This document shows, in pieces, positions 11,007 to 21,631 of a stretch of 64,000 nt of DNA (its first letter is position 1; every line of letters begins with the position of its first letter). The translations under genes and the position numbers were made by a program. Under the pieces are notes generated by a model that worked only from the letters and a program-made list of their open reading frames with translations, had not been told where the DNA came from and did not search any database. Origin of the DNA: Margaritispora aquatica (lineage: Eukaryota > Ascomycota > Leotiomycetes > Helotiales > Discinellaceae); contig VJWN01000039.1 of assembly GCA_007644065.1 (NCBI GenBank), positions 20,999 through 84,998 on the forward strand, read 5' to 3'.

Positions 11007-11738
11007 TCATTCAATCGTGTCCTCCTCCCACAACGAATTCTCTCCCAAAGACTCAAGGTCATCATGCTTCTTACTATCACCTCCAGCGTCTTCTTTCTCC
11101 CCAAACACTGTATATATCAACTTTTTGCCCTCCCTTATCGCCACCGAGAAAGCTTTGGCACATGCGGCAAACGCAAACACCGAAAAAAGAAAAACAGCAA
11201 GTAGAAAAAGTCGTATTTCCTCTTTGACGCCATGCTCCTGCTGAACACTTTTACGAGTCTTCTGAAGGGCCGCGAGAATCTCGGCGAACTCCAACGCACT
11301 CGTTCGTTTACCGGGCGGCACATCTTTCAATGGTCTGTTTATGTACGAGCTCATCTTAGAGTTCAAGAACGTGCTTATCTTAAAGAGCAAAGAATCCAAA
11401 GGTGATCTCAGAAAGGGTGATCCAATAGTCTTTCCAGGTGGTTTGGACTTCTTACGTGGTTTAAGGTTCGGCATTGAGTTTGAAAATTGTCTGATAGGAG
11501 TGTGGTGCTGATGAGAAGTAAATTGATGTCGCTGCAAGGTGTTTAGGCATGTAATTGTGGGAAGACTAGGCATTCTTGATGGCCCATCGATATTTCTAAG
11601 GTTTTGAATGCCATGCCGGAAAGACCCAAAGACTGCTTTATGGGTGATGTTGTGGAAGCCAGCGTTTTGGTGGTAAAGGTTGCTGTTGCCAGAGCACGCG
11701 ATCAGAGAACGTGTCGAGTATCTCGAGATTGACGCCAT
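11007..11738 (-). CDS. Hypothetical protein with basic N-terminus and one membrane helix
   Basis: The open frame starts at a TTG, so I place the start at ATG 11738, giving 243 residues. The first 90 residues are rich in R, S, H and N with few acidic residues, compatible with a mitochondrial presequence; the stretch I-R-Q-F-S-N-S near residue 85 resembles a processing region. A basic linker (L-K-P-R-K-K-S-K-P-P-G-K) follows. Near residue 190 is one hydrophobic helix (R-L-F-L-L-A-V-F-L-F-S-V-F-A-F), then an acidic C-terminal tail. I do not recognise the family. A single-pass mitochondrial inner-membrane protein is a reasonable inference, no more. The reading frame is intact and compositionally coding-like. 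Confidence 0.55.
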   Translation of the reverse strand: MASISRYSTRSLIACSGNSNLYHQNAGFHNITHKAVFGSFRHGIQNLRNIDGPSRMPSLPTITCLNTLQRHQFTSHQHHTPIRQFSNSMPNLKPRKKSKPPGKTIGSPFLRSPLDSLLFKISTFLNSKMSSYINRPLKDVPPGKRTSALEFAEILAALQKTRKSVQQEHGVKEEIRLFLLAVFLFSVFAFAACAKAFSVAIREGKKLIYTVFGEKEDAGGDSKKHDDLESLGENSLWEEDTIE

Positions 11739-12310
11739 TCCGCCCTGGCGAGAATTCAAAATCTGAGACGTAGGAATTTGTTCTTAATGACGAGACAGAC
11801 AATGTGATGGGCGATTACATTATTGTTGGATTGAGAACATGATGGAGAAGCTCAGGATCTTACGATGCGACATGTCAATCACAAAAGCTTCTCTTGAAAA
11901 GCCATTGGCCAATCAGGACGTAGCACTCATAGTTACTTTTGCATTAACTTCCTCAAGGCGTTTTGACATTTTCTTCTTCATCTATCTGGTTGCGATTTGT
12001 TTAAACAATCAAAGCAGGAAGCTAATTGTGTTAGGACATTTCAAACTCCATTATTGTGCCTCGCAAGTGATCGCACACAAAGTTGAGTATGAGCAAGCAT
12101 CCACCTGCCTGGCTAAGTGTTGAACACAATTTGAGAAATTAATAGTATCCAGTAAGGACTCTGCAAAGCTTAGATATCCCATTTAACGTCTGATCAACTG
12201 CCAGACAGGGAATATGGATAAGGTTGAACGGCAGCCACAAAGCTCCAATATAGCTTTAGCTACAAGTAATAGACATTGAGCGGCTACAACTCTAAACAAG
12301 TATGCATAAA
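11739..12310. other. Intergenic
   Basis: About 570 bp between minus-strand genes. Should include the promoter of the membrane-protein gene and the 3' end of the second 2EXR gene. No other feature seen. Confidence 0.4.
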
Positions 12311-13273
12311 TCAATCGAGACTTGCTGCATCATCCATCGTATCTTCCTCTGCAAGAGAATACCCATAGGCCACCGCTTCCTCTTCGGACGTCTCTCCTTC
12401 GGTGCCGCTATCATATTCACCATCAGTGAGTTGCCCTCCAAACATATCGAAGCCATGATCCTCGAGACTGTCATAGTCACTACCACCATCGATGTTAGCA
12501 TCACAAGCATTCATAATAGACCTCGGGTTTCAGTACCTATCGTCAAGACGTGGAGAACTCCATGGATTCAATGGGTCGTGTGCAGGTTCGTTTTCGTCAA
12601 AACCTACGGGACACCTCCTCCAACCATACATTGGTTTGACCTTCTTGACTTTCCACAAATCATATTCCTCCGCACCCACTGGCAGAGGGCATATGCCAAA
12701 CTTAGGCTTGTCGAGATCAGTTGGTAGCTTTTCGGTGATTTCTATAGGGTGGTCATCCTCTCCGCAGCCAAACGATCTACCTGACATAGCCCGAACGTCG
12801 AAAATAATCTGCAGCTCTGCCAATCCATCCAGACGCCGCATGGCTCTTCTCATATTCACGATAAAATCCTCCTCGGCATCGTCGTCAGCGAGGTCGCTTC
12901 CAGTGTAGTAGCTATCTACTGCCACATATCGCAAGCCCTTCTTCTCCTTTTCCGTGAGTACAGAGAATAGATGTGGGACATCATTTTCCATACCCTCTCC
13001 AATGTACAATGTATCCAATTCCAGGTTGAAGCGTGTTTTGGCTGGATGGAAGTCTGAGCCAAAGCAAAGCGGATAATATGGCAATACTGCATTTCGAGAC
13101 TCTGCGGAGACTTGCAGAGCATGCGGGTAATGAGCTTCAGAGTAGAATCCCTCTGGAAGGTCATAATTGATCTCAACCACTCGAGGTTCCATGGATGCCT
13201 TCCATACTGCGCAGCGAAGCTCAAGGGGAAGGCGTGGAAAGCAGGTAAACTGGCTTGGTGTGTTGGGTGACAT
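12311..13273 (-). CDS. 2EXR-domain protein with acidic C-terminal tail
   Basis: Two exons: 13273-12537 and 12479-12311. The 57-nt intron has branch tgctaac and acceptor ggtggtag and keeps the frame through an AG|T serine codon; without it the protein would stop a few residues after the join. Start choice: ATG 13273 has G at -3 and directly precedes the domain; an in-frame ATG at 13312 would add 13 residues. The 2EXR start is F-P-R-L-P-L-E-L-R-C-A-V-W, followed by E-P-R-V-V-E-I and later R-F-N-L-E-L-D-T-L-Y-I-G, all canonical. A central acidic loop (D-L-A-D-D-D-A-E-E-D) and the second exon (many E, D and S) make the protein strongly acidic. Function of the family is not known. Confidence 0.8.
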
Positions 13274-13312
13274 GGCGGCAGATTGGCGAGCGACAGAACG
13301 GCAATACCACAT

Positions 13313-13963
13313 ATGGAAACTGGTAGATGAGTTCGCTCTCTTATAGAGGATTGAGTGAGGTTAGAGGACGTTGGAGTTCGAAGAGGTTTATTCGCAAACG
13401 CTAATTGTGCTGTGACTAGGTTAGCTCAATGGAAGTGCTTAGCTCGGAGCTTCTCACGTCTACCAGAGGAATCGCAACCCTTCAACGGATTTAGATTGGA
13501 TAATTTAGCGTCTGCCAACTGTCTATTCAGCCAAGTGAACTCAGGCCGGCGAATTGAAAAAAAAAACGGAGGAGAGTACTAGAATAGAGCCTGGATATTG
13601 AAAACCATAGATGCGAGAGGGACGCGTTACGACATCGCGGCCCAAAAATCATTTTTCAGAGGCCCAAAAAGACCAGGAACGCAACTTTCACCCCGCCATG
13701 AAAATGTCATGGCGGGGTTCTCAAACACATCTGATTGATAAAACCGCCGCAAACTAAAGATTGATTTTTCGGGTTGAGATGCAAACTTGATCCAGTATAC
13801 GATACTACTCACGAGTTAATATCGCATAGCTATCTGATCAAACATACGTTGATCTTTAATGTGCGACACTTTCTAATACCTCAAGAAACTTGCATTATAC
13901 TGAGACATATCTACGCACAACGAAGACAAACTTAGCTGTCCTCGTCTTCAAACAGTGAAAGTT
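13313..13963. other. Divergent intergenic region between a 2EXR gene and UBA4
   Basis: About 650 bp that should contain promoters for both flanking genes. A small inverted repeat is present: catgaaaatgtcatg, around 13700. No gene recognised. Confidence 0.45.
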
Positions 13964-15574
13964 ATGGATTTAGAAGCAGCAGACTGTAGTGCTGAAATGC
14001 TTAAGAAGCAAATAGCAGAAGCAGAAAAACAGTTGGCAAGTCTGAAAGAACAGCTCGAGAAGGTCGAGTTTGTGATTGCTTCAAAGACAACCACGTCTCA
14101 AGACGATGAAAATTGGAAAACCTCATTGCCTGAAAAGTCTGAAACAAAGGTCAAAAATGGCGAAGAGTTTAAGGAGTTCAATTTAAATGCACCTGATAGT
14201 GTATCAAAATGGCCACTTTCAGCAGAAGAATATAAAAGATACGGAAGGCAGATGATCGTACCTAGTGTTGGTATTCAAGGTATGCCTTATATTCTCGTCA
14301 TAGTAGAAAAAGAAGACAAGGCTAAATTCATCAGGACAACTACGTCTCAAAAAAGCATCAGTCCTGATAGTCGGTGCAGGAGGTTTAGGTTGCCCAGCAG
14401 CAGCATACCTCGCAGGCGCAGGTGTGGGCACAATAGGAATCATAGATGGTGATGTTGTAGAAACATCAAATCTCCATCGCCAAATCTTGCACAATACCAA
14501 CACAGTCGGGATGAAGAAAGTCGATTCCGCTATCCAATATCTCAAAACGTATGTCACTACTTCTCACGTTCCAGCCAAGCATTGTGGATACTGACTCATT
14601 CTAGGCTCAATCCTAACCTAACCTATAACGCACACACCTCGCATCTTACACCTTCAACCGCGGCCACGATCGTACAGCCCTACGACTTAGTCCTAGATTG
14701 CACCGACCACCCCACATCCCGCTACCTCATCTCTGACATCTGTGTGCTCCTCCGCAAGCCACTCGTCTCCGCCTCAGCTCTCCGCACAGATGGGCAACTC
14801 ATCGTGCTCAACTCGCCTGCCTTGCCAGCTGGTGAAAATGATGGCGGTCCTTGCTATAGGTGCGTATTCCCGAAGCCACCGCCTGCAGAGAGCGTAATGA
14901 GTTGTGGCGACGGAGGAATTTTGGGATCAGTAGTTGGTGTGATGGGTATTCTACAAGCTTTGGAGACTGTTAAGCTCATAGTGAACGGGAAATTGACAGT
15001 TCCTGCTGCAAGTGAAGCAGAGACTGGGTCAAAGAATGAAGCGAGTATGCTGCTATTCTCATCGAACTCAAGTCCACCATTTCGTACCATTCGATTGAGG
15101 TCGAGGAGGAAAGGTTGCTTCGCTTGCTCTGAATCTGCCTCATTAACGCTGGAAAGTCTGTCAAGCGGAAGTCTGGATTATGTGCTTTTCTGTGGAGTCA
15201 ACTCACCAGTGTCGCTTCTGCAACCAGAAGAACGCATCTCAGCAAGCGAGTACGACAAGCAAAGAGGGGAAAATAAGAAACACGTCTTGTTGGATGTGCG
15301 AGAGAAAGTGCAATTTGACATCTGCAATATAGAGGGTAGTATCAATATCCCGTTCTCTAGCTTGCAAGGTAACAGAGAACTGGATGGGGAACTATTGAAG
15401 AGTTGGGAAGGAATGGATGTGCATGTCATATGCAGGCTTGGAAATGACTCACAAGTCATAGCGAGGAAGCTAAAGGACTCTGGATTAGGAGGCGAAGGAC
15501 AATGGATTGGCGATATCGCAGGTGGACTAAGATCTTGGAGGAAAGATGTGGATGCCACTTGGCCAGAGTATTAA
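13964..15574 (+). CDS. UBA4: Adenylyltransferase and sulfurtransferase UBA4/MOCS3
   Basis: Three exons: 13964-14279, 14335-14548 and 14605-15574 (499 residues). Introns of 55 and 56 nt restore a continuous ThiF fold. Role by family: an E1-like enzyme that adenylates the C-terminus of Urm1 (and of MOCS2A where molybdenum cofactor is made) and transfers sulfur for tRNA wobble-uridine thiolation. Seen here: an N-terminal coiled coil (20-45); Y-K-R-Y-G-R-Q just before the nucleotide-binding V-G-A-G-G-L-G (about 117-123); D-x-V-E-x-S-N-L-H-R-Q; two zinc-binding C-x2-C pairs (C-Y-R-C near 259 and C-F-A-C near 348); the E1 cysteine in S-C-G-D-G-G (near 276); and a C-terminal rhodanese domain with active loop C-R-L-G-N-D-S (near 452). 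All catalytic residues are present. ATG 13964 is used; upstream GTG rejected. Confidence 0.95.
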
Positions 15575-15922
15575 GAAGCTCTGCCCATGTCCAAGAGTCG
15601 AGAAAAGAAGCGAAGATAAACCTTTTACTACACAAGCCTCATGACACTTTGCAGATATTGGAAGAAAAGGGGAATCTTTGTATGGCTTATGACTGGTGAT
15701 CTTGCAATCCCATCATGTTGCCTGTCCTATATGTTACTACAAGGGAGATGTTCGTTTCCACAACGCCTGTGTCGCAGCAGCTTGCAGACAATCCTAATTC
15801 CAGCCTGAATCCCAAATCCCTAGGCCTAAAGAGATGATGCTTCGATTCGCATAGTGACATACACATGTTTCCTTTTATCATAATCCTAATCGCACTAATC
15901 TCGCACGGCGTCTAACCACCTA
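15575..15922. other. Intergenic between convergent UBA4 and PAM17
   Basis: About 350 bp that should carry the 3' ends of both transcripts. No other feature seen. Confidence 0.5.
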
Positions 15923-16694
15923 TTACTTGACATACATCGTTCGCTTCTTGTTGAATGCTCGGCAATCCTTGAGCCACTGTCGATAGCCGGCCACACTAGA
16001 GATTTTCTCCCCATAGTAATCTATATTGTGTTAGAGAGATGCGAGTGACCTAGGATTCGCACTTACCGGGTACCGGGTTTGCCATGCTGCTATTGCTTGG
16101 ATCCACCCTAAATCTCTTAATTCTCCTATAAAACTCCTTCTCCTTCTCGTCCATCTGTACCCTGAATTTCCGATTTCGCCAATTGAAGATTCCAGTTCCG
16201 ATGGTTGGTCCAGCGAGCCAGCCCACTCCACCACATGCAAATGTGATCAGACCAAGTGTGATGAAAGGATCCAGAGGAACTTGTCCAACAATGGCGTCCA
16301 TATCCGATCTCGCCAGCACCTCTGCGCCGAGTACAAATCCTCCAACACCGGTAGTCACGGAAGAGCCAAGCTGGAACATTCGTCGATTCTTACGAAGCTT
16401 GAAAAATGTATTCCAGTCTAGATGTGCTGATACTTGTGCGTTTGCGGCTGCGGTATTCAGGGTGGGCGCCGTAGTTGTGGAGGCATATCGGACGGATTGG
16501 GTCATAGGAGAGTTATATTTGAAGTTGACATTGCGCTTTGCAAGAGGAACCCGTCTTTTCGGGGCTGTTGAGCTTTCTTTTGTGCGGAGAGGTGAGGGAG
16601 AGCTAGTAGTTGTGTATGTGCAGGGCGTTAGAAGCGAAGGTTGTAACCGGCAGCCAATTGCTGCGGTTCTGAGAGATGGTGCTGCACCCAGCAT
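15923..16694 (-). CDS. PAM17: Presequence translocase-associated motor subunit PAM17
   Basis: Two exons, 16694-16067 and 16020-15923, with a 46-nt intron (gtaagt...tatag); joined protein 241 residues. PAM17 is a mitochondrial inner-membrane protein that organises the PAM import motor with TIM23. The N-terminal 75 residues are rich in R, S and T without acidic residues, a matrix-targeting presequence. The conserved core starts D-W-N-T-F-F-K-L-R-K-x-R-R and has two membrane helices (V-T-T-G-V-G-G-F-V-L-G and L-G-L-I-T-F-A-C-G-G-V-G-W). After it come K-E-K-E-F-Y-R-R-I-K and, in exon 2, D-Y-Y-G-E-K-I-S-S-V-A-G-Y-R-Q-W-L-K-D, both family hallmarks. Length and topology match fungal PAM17. Confidence 0.95.
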
Positions 16695-17125
16695 CTTTCC
16701 TTGCAGATCGTAAAGTTGTGTTTTAGGACTGTGACGATGAAGTCTGTTGATTTACTATATGAGGCTGGAGCTGCTCGAAGCATGAAATCTGGGCGTCTAA
16801 AATAAGCGCCAAAGGCGGCTATTGAGGCCAATTGAAACAGGTACGACTTAGTGATGATTCAACCCAATTCCTCTCCCTTACATCATATTGTTATGGACAC
16901 CCTGAATTGTGGATAAGAATAATCAAATGTCATATCTTCGAGTCCTACCTTTATGATAATCTGGAGCCTGTCAGAAGGAAACCTCGAAATGCTCGGATCT
17001 GGTAAGTACCAAGTAGCATTTGAAGCTCACGTTGACGGCGCGATCAAGTCAGGCTTCCTCCATCTCAGCCGATTCCAAACCGACTTGGCCGGTTTCTGGG
17101 TGGAAGATGAGTGATCCTTACAGTC
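16695..17125. other. Intergenic / divergent promoter region
   Basis: About 430 bp between the PAM17 start and the chromodomain gene. An ATG at 16989 followed by ggtaagt could be an extra upstream exon of the chromodomain gene, but I found no frame-consistent acceptor. Another short frame from ATG 17107 runs only 22 codons. Confidence 0.4.
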
Positions 17126-18796
17126 ATGGCTCTTATTCATCATTACAAGAAAGGGAAACCAGGTTTTCGAGCTGAGGCGATGCCTCCTCCTCTCAAACTT
17201 GAATTCGACTTCGTTGTTGCTGAGCGTGTGGAATACGTCCCAAACTCTGGCCCAGCTATGCTACCAATTGGGATACAGCCCATTCACGATCTCGAAGGTA
17301 TTATTGAGAACATTTTCGTGGCTGATGGCGTTGCACGGTATATCGTGACATATGAGAATGAACCAGCAGTAAGGTTGTCTGTTAGAGCCGAGAGAGTGAG
17401 GGACTATGTCTCAGCGCGGACGCTTGAGGAGTGGGAATGGAAGGAAACGCAAGTTCAGAATAAGATCGAGCGAGATCGACTTGATTCTAAAGCCAAAGCC
17501 AAGCGAGCAAGGGAAGCCAAATTGTTGGAACTGAAAGAAGTAAAAGAAGCACGTGAGTCGGTTTTTGAAAAGAGGAAAGCTGGCAGACCGATGAAGAGGA
17601 AGAGTCGCGGGGGTGGATTTGGACCTGCTGTGAACAGGAAATCCTCATTCGCATCTATAGGGCAAGGAGCTGTTTTGAGACATGGAATATCATCTGCGAT
17701 ATCTCCTAAGAACAACGATCGTCTGGTTCAAGAATCAACAATCATTTCGCCTAGACGCCCCAGTGCAACAACTACGTCCAAACAGCATGGCTTGGCTGAA
17801 CCTGCTTATTCCGATGTTGAAAGCGAGGAGGAGGCTTGTGAGGAGGAAGAGGAGAGCGAAGCAGGCGAGGATGATGGCGATGACCCTTCAGCTTTAAATC
17901 GTCAATTGAACGGAAGTCCCTCCCAATCTCTACACAATTCTAAGCCATTACAGCAGAGGTTGATAGGATAACCTGGAAGCAAATCTCGGTCATTATTTGA
18001 AAACAGATTTGCGACCAAGAGAAGCCGTCAGCCTTCTAGTTCTGTAGGATCAGGGCCTCAATCATCGTTAGGCCATGATGCTAAACGACCAAGATCATTC
18101 GGAATTGACGACTCTGAGGCAACTCCTTCCAGTCGAGCTACCCCTGAGGTATTTCATGGGCTTGACAGGTATGAAATTATACTTGAAACATCACCCAAAG
18201 ACCCAAGTCGAGCAATACTTTCAAAGGTTCCTACAAAATCAGGCTTGCCAAAACATGAAACGGCTGCTGCGAGATTTAGAAGAGAAAAGGCTGAAGCTAA
18301 TTTAGCCACCTTTAACGCCAGATATGCCATTGAACCGGTAGCTGCTTCCAATCCACAGCTTGTAGCCTCAATGCTACCAGTACAAAATACTCCCAATACT
18401 GCGACACCACGCTCAAGTCAGTCTAACCAACAACTAGCTATCCACGATGATAATCCTGAACACCAACGATCAGATCGTAGTCCCTCCCGAGTCTCTGTCA
18501 GATATCAGGAGCCTCTGATAGAACCTGAAGGTGAAGAAGCAGAGATTGAATACACGATTGACTGTATCCTAGCGGAAGAATGGTGTGGTGAAGTGTTATA
18601 TTATCTAATCAAGTGGGAAGGGGATTACCTGGACACATGGGAACCTGATGATAATGTTGGGAGGGGGGCTATCAAGGAGTGGAATAAAAAGAAAAGACGT
18701 TTTGCTCAATCAAAAGGGAAGAAGAGGAAATCCAGAACTTCAATCAATGAGGCGCAGGCACAAGGCAGGAGCGGTGATGTATTGGTGAGCGACTGA
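17126..18796 (+). pseudogene. Chromodomain protein, frame interrupted by a TAA (pseudogene or unmodelled intron)
   Basis: The frame from ATG 17126 is open to TAA 17969-17971, and the same frame then stays open to TGA 18796 (about 556 codons in all). The N-terminal part (about 15-100) contains I-I-E-N-I-F-V-A-D-G and Y-I-V-T-Y-E-N-E-P, which looks like a small beta-barrel of chromo/tudor type. A long charged helix follows, then a basic patch (R-P-M-K-R-K-S-R-G-G-G) and an acidic run. Beyond the TAA, about residues 470-525 form a clear chromodomain: Y-x-I-D-C-I-L-A-E-E, then Y-Y-L-I-K-W-E-G, and W-E-P-D-D-N. Cage aromatics seem present, so histone-methyl-lysine binding is likely for an intact product. 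The stop could be a nonsense change (CAA to TAA), a sequence error, or lie inside a 48-nt intron (17959-18006, gttgat...aacag) that preserves frame but has a poor donor and branch point. Confidence 0.65.
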
Positions 18797-19868
18797 CTGC
18801 TTTCAAAGGGTCCATCTCTTCCCATACCGAAGACGAACGCGGTCAAGGAGAAAACAGGGTTCTCTAGGTGAGATGCATGACTGCCCAGAAAGGACAGGAA
18901 TCATATTCTCAGGATGTGCTCATCGCTCGAAGCATACAATCTATGCTGTATAGGATTCAACAGGAACATGCACATCCAAGCGAATAAACTGGCCTGGCAG
19001 AAAAACAAGATGAAGCAAACGTCAAGAGCAACGCTCGCAATCCACTGCGCGTTGAACAACGGGATGAACACCTAATTAGATGAGTGTGATTTGGAAGAAA
19101 GAAGTCTCGAGGACAAGTGAGAGATGCGAGCTATAGTAAGAGTGTCTGATAGTCAGCGAGCTATCTCCCTTCTTCGATCCCGAGCTTCGTCCGTTGCCTC
19201 ACTCCTAATTAAATCGCCGGCTCTTGACGGCAGTGTTTGCATGATCTTCCAAGTTCACATAAGAGTATTTTATCTCCGCAAGCTCGCTACCGGATGAAAG
19301 GCTATGTTTGATCGAAGGTCCACGAATCGCCAAGCAATTCCAAATCCCAGCAAGTTGATAATAAATATACTCATCGCAATCGGAATTGCTTCTAGATTAC
19401 AGATATCCAGCGTTGTCACATTATCATCTACCTCGGTCAATATGACCGTCGTGAAGCGCCCAATGGTGCCCATGCTTAGATGCCGGAGTGTATAGCGCGG
19501 GGTTTTGTGGGGTACAATTGAACCTCCAGCAAGGAAATGCCCCGGCAGTGGGATTTTTTTCGTGAATTTACATTGGCCACAGCTCTCACATGGTCAAGAA
19601 TCAAAATACCAAATCAGGTAGATTTTAGTGTTCATCATGTGAAGGAAGCATGCTTCCGTCTGATGACAGGCGCACTATGTGCTTCGTTAGCTCTACGTAG
19701 TGATTACTTGCTTGAGGAGAAAGTGCCGACGATCGAGTCTTAATACACTTCCTCCCGCTCTCTGTTCTTTTGAGAATTCTCATTTTGTGCTTTGGTAATT
19801 GTTTCTTTGTTGTGGTGAAGCTGTATTTGAGTTGACCTCGCTTGAACGAATCCGAAAATCCCGAAAAG
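18797..19868. other. Intergenic, no gene recognised
   Basis: About 1.07 kb between same-strand genes. Open frames here are short and lack a plausible start or family resemblance. The right-hand part should be the transporter promoter and leader. Confidence 0.4.
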
Positions 19869-21631
19869 ATGGCTGCCATGAAGGAGATGCATGATATTGA
19901 TCAGAGCAGTACGGAGAAAGGAAACTTTGACACACAGCTCGAGAATGGAGATGCGAAGAACTTGTATGATGGGCGACTACCTCCAGATCCAGATGGGCAT
20001 TTGAGCGCTGAAGAACGAGCTGCTATTGTGAGTCTTTATTTCAAATTTCAATCTCTGTTGCGCTTAGACTAGACTTGGGCTGACCTTCGCCAAGGACCGG
20101 AAGCTTCTGTGGAAGCTTGATTTAACGTTGATTCCATGGGTATGTCCTCCACTCCCCAAACAATTTTAATGAGGACAATACTGACAATAACAGCTCTGCG
20201 TCCTCTACCTACTGTCTTTTCTTGACAGAACCAATATTGGCAATGCAAAGATCAGCGGTTTGCAGACTAGTTTGCACAACATGACTACCGGACAGTATAA
20301 TGCAACTCTCTCGATCTTTTTTGTCAGCTATGCTGTCTTTGAGCCATTGACGAACATTTTGTTGAAGAAGTTGAGGCCGAGTGTGTTCATTCCTATTATC
20401 ATGTAAGTTTACCTCCATTGCCAACACTACTCCACTCGGACAAGAAGCCAACATCAGTAAGGGTGATCTGGGGCATATGCATGACTTTTATGGGCTTCGT
20501 TGAGAATTGGTCTGGTCTCATGGCTGCACGAGTGAGTACTTCTTATTTATATTTTTGAACTGCAAATGCTTAGAGAAACAGTGGTGGCTCGGCGTAGCAG
20601 AAGCAGGTCTCTTTCCAGGCATAAACTACTACCTGTCCTGCTGGTACCGACGCTCCGAATTTGGCATCCGCGCTGCCATCTTCTTCTCTGCCGCCGCGGT
20701 ATCTGGCTCCTTCGGTGGTCTCCTTGCTGCAGCCATCACGAAGATGAATGGTCTCGGTGGCCGTCCAGGATGGGCATGGATCTTTATCCTTGAGGGCCTC
20801 GTGACCGTGTTGTTCGGTGTAGCTTCTTTCTGGGCTGTTCACGATTTTCCCGATGAGGCTACGTTCCTGTCTGAGACAGATAGAGCGCGAGTTGTGAGGA
20901 GACTGAAGAGGGACCAACAGAGCAGTGCCGAGCATGAGGAGTTCAAGATGCAATACGTGTGGATGGCGCTGAAGGACTACAAGATGTGGCTAGGCATGGT
21001 GATCTACATGGGTTGCGACATGCCTTTGTATGCATTCTCGCTCTTCTTACCGAGCATCGTCAAAGACCTAGGCTATTCGTCCACAAAAGCACAGCTACTC
21101 AGTGTGCCGCCCTACGCAGCAGCAGCTGTGATGACGATATTCATCGGCTGGGTAGCAGATCGTACTCGCCAACGAGGGTTGTGCAATATCTGCGTCTCGT
21201 TCCTTGGGATTGCAGGTTTCGCTATCCAGCTTGCCTCGCACTCACCGCATGTGAAGTACGCAGGCGTGTTCCTAGGTGCGGTGGGCATCTATCCGTGTAT
21301 CTCGAACACGATCTCCTGGACTAGCAATAACATCGAGGGTGTGTACAAACGAGGTGTGGTGCTCGGTTTTGTGATCGGATGGGGTAACTTGAATGGGATT
21401 GTCAGCTCGAATATCTATCGCAGTCCGCCGAAGTATACGGTGGGTCATAGTACTGTTATGGCGTATATGATTGTCTGTTTACTTGGGGGAAGTGTGCTGT
21501 TGAGGATGCTGCTGGTGAGGGAGAATAGGCTGAGGAGGGAGGGGAAGAGGGATGTGTGGGTGGAGGGGTTGAGTGAGAGGGAGGTGGAGGGACTAGGGGA
21601 TAGGAGGCCGGGGTTTTATTATACACTTTGA
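19869..21631 (+). CDS. MFS transporter, anion:cation symporter family (Dal5/TNA1-like)
   Basis: Five exons: 19869-20027, 20095-20139, 20194-20402, 20462-20531, 20582-21631 (510 residues). ATG 19869 chosen; the frame upstream opens at TTG. The family imports organic anions such as allantoate, nicotinate or pantothenate with protons at the plasma membrane. Seen here: D-R-K-L-L-W-K-L-D-L-T-L-I-P-W before TM1; L-S-F-L-D-R-T-N-I-G-N-A in the TM1 loop, the signature of this subfamily; A-E-A-G-L-F-P-G in TM4-5; C-W-Y-R-R-S-E-F-G-I-R; a long central cytoplasmic loop; about 12 hydrophobic segments; and a C-terminal G-D-R-R-P-G-F-Y-Y-T-L resembling nicotinic-acid permeases. Substrate is inferred from that tail only. 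All splices are frame-consistent. Confidence 0.9.
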
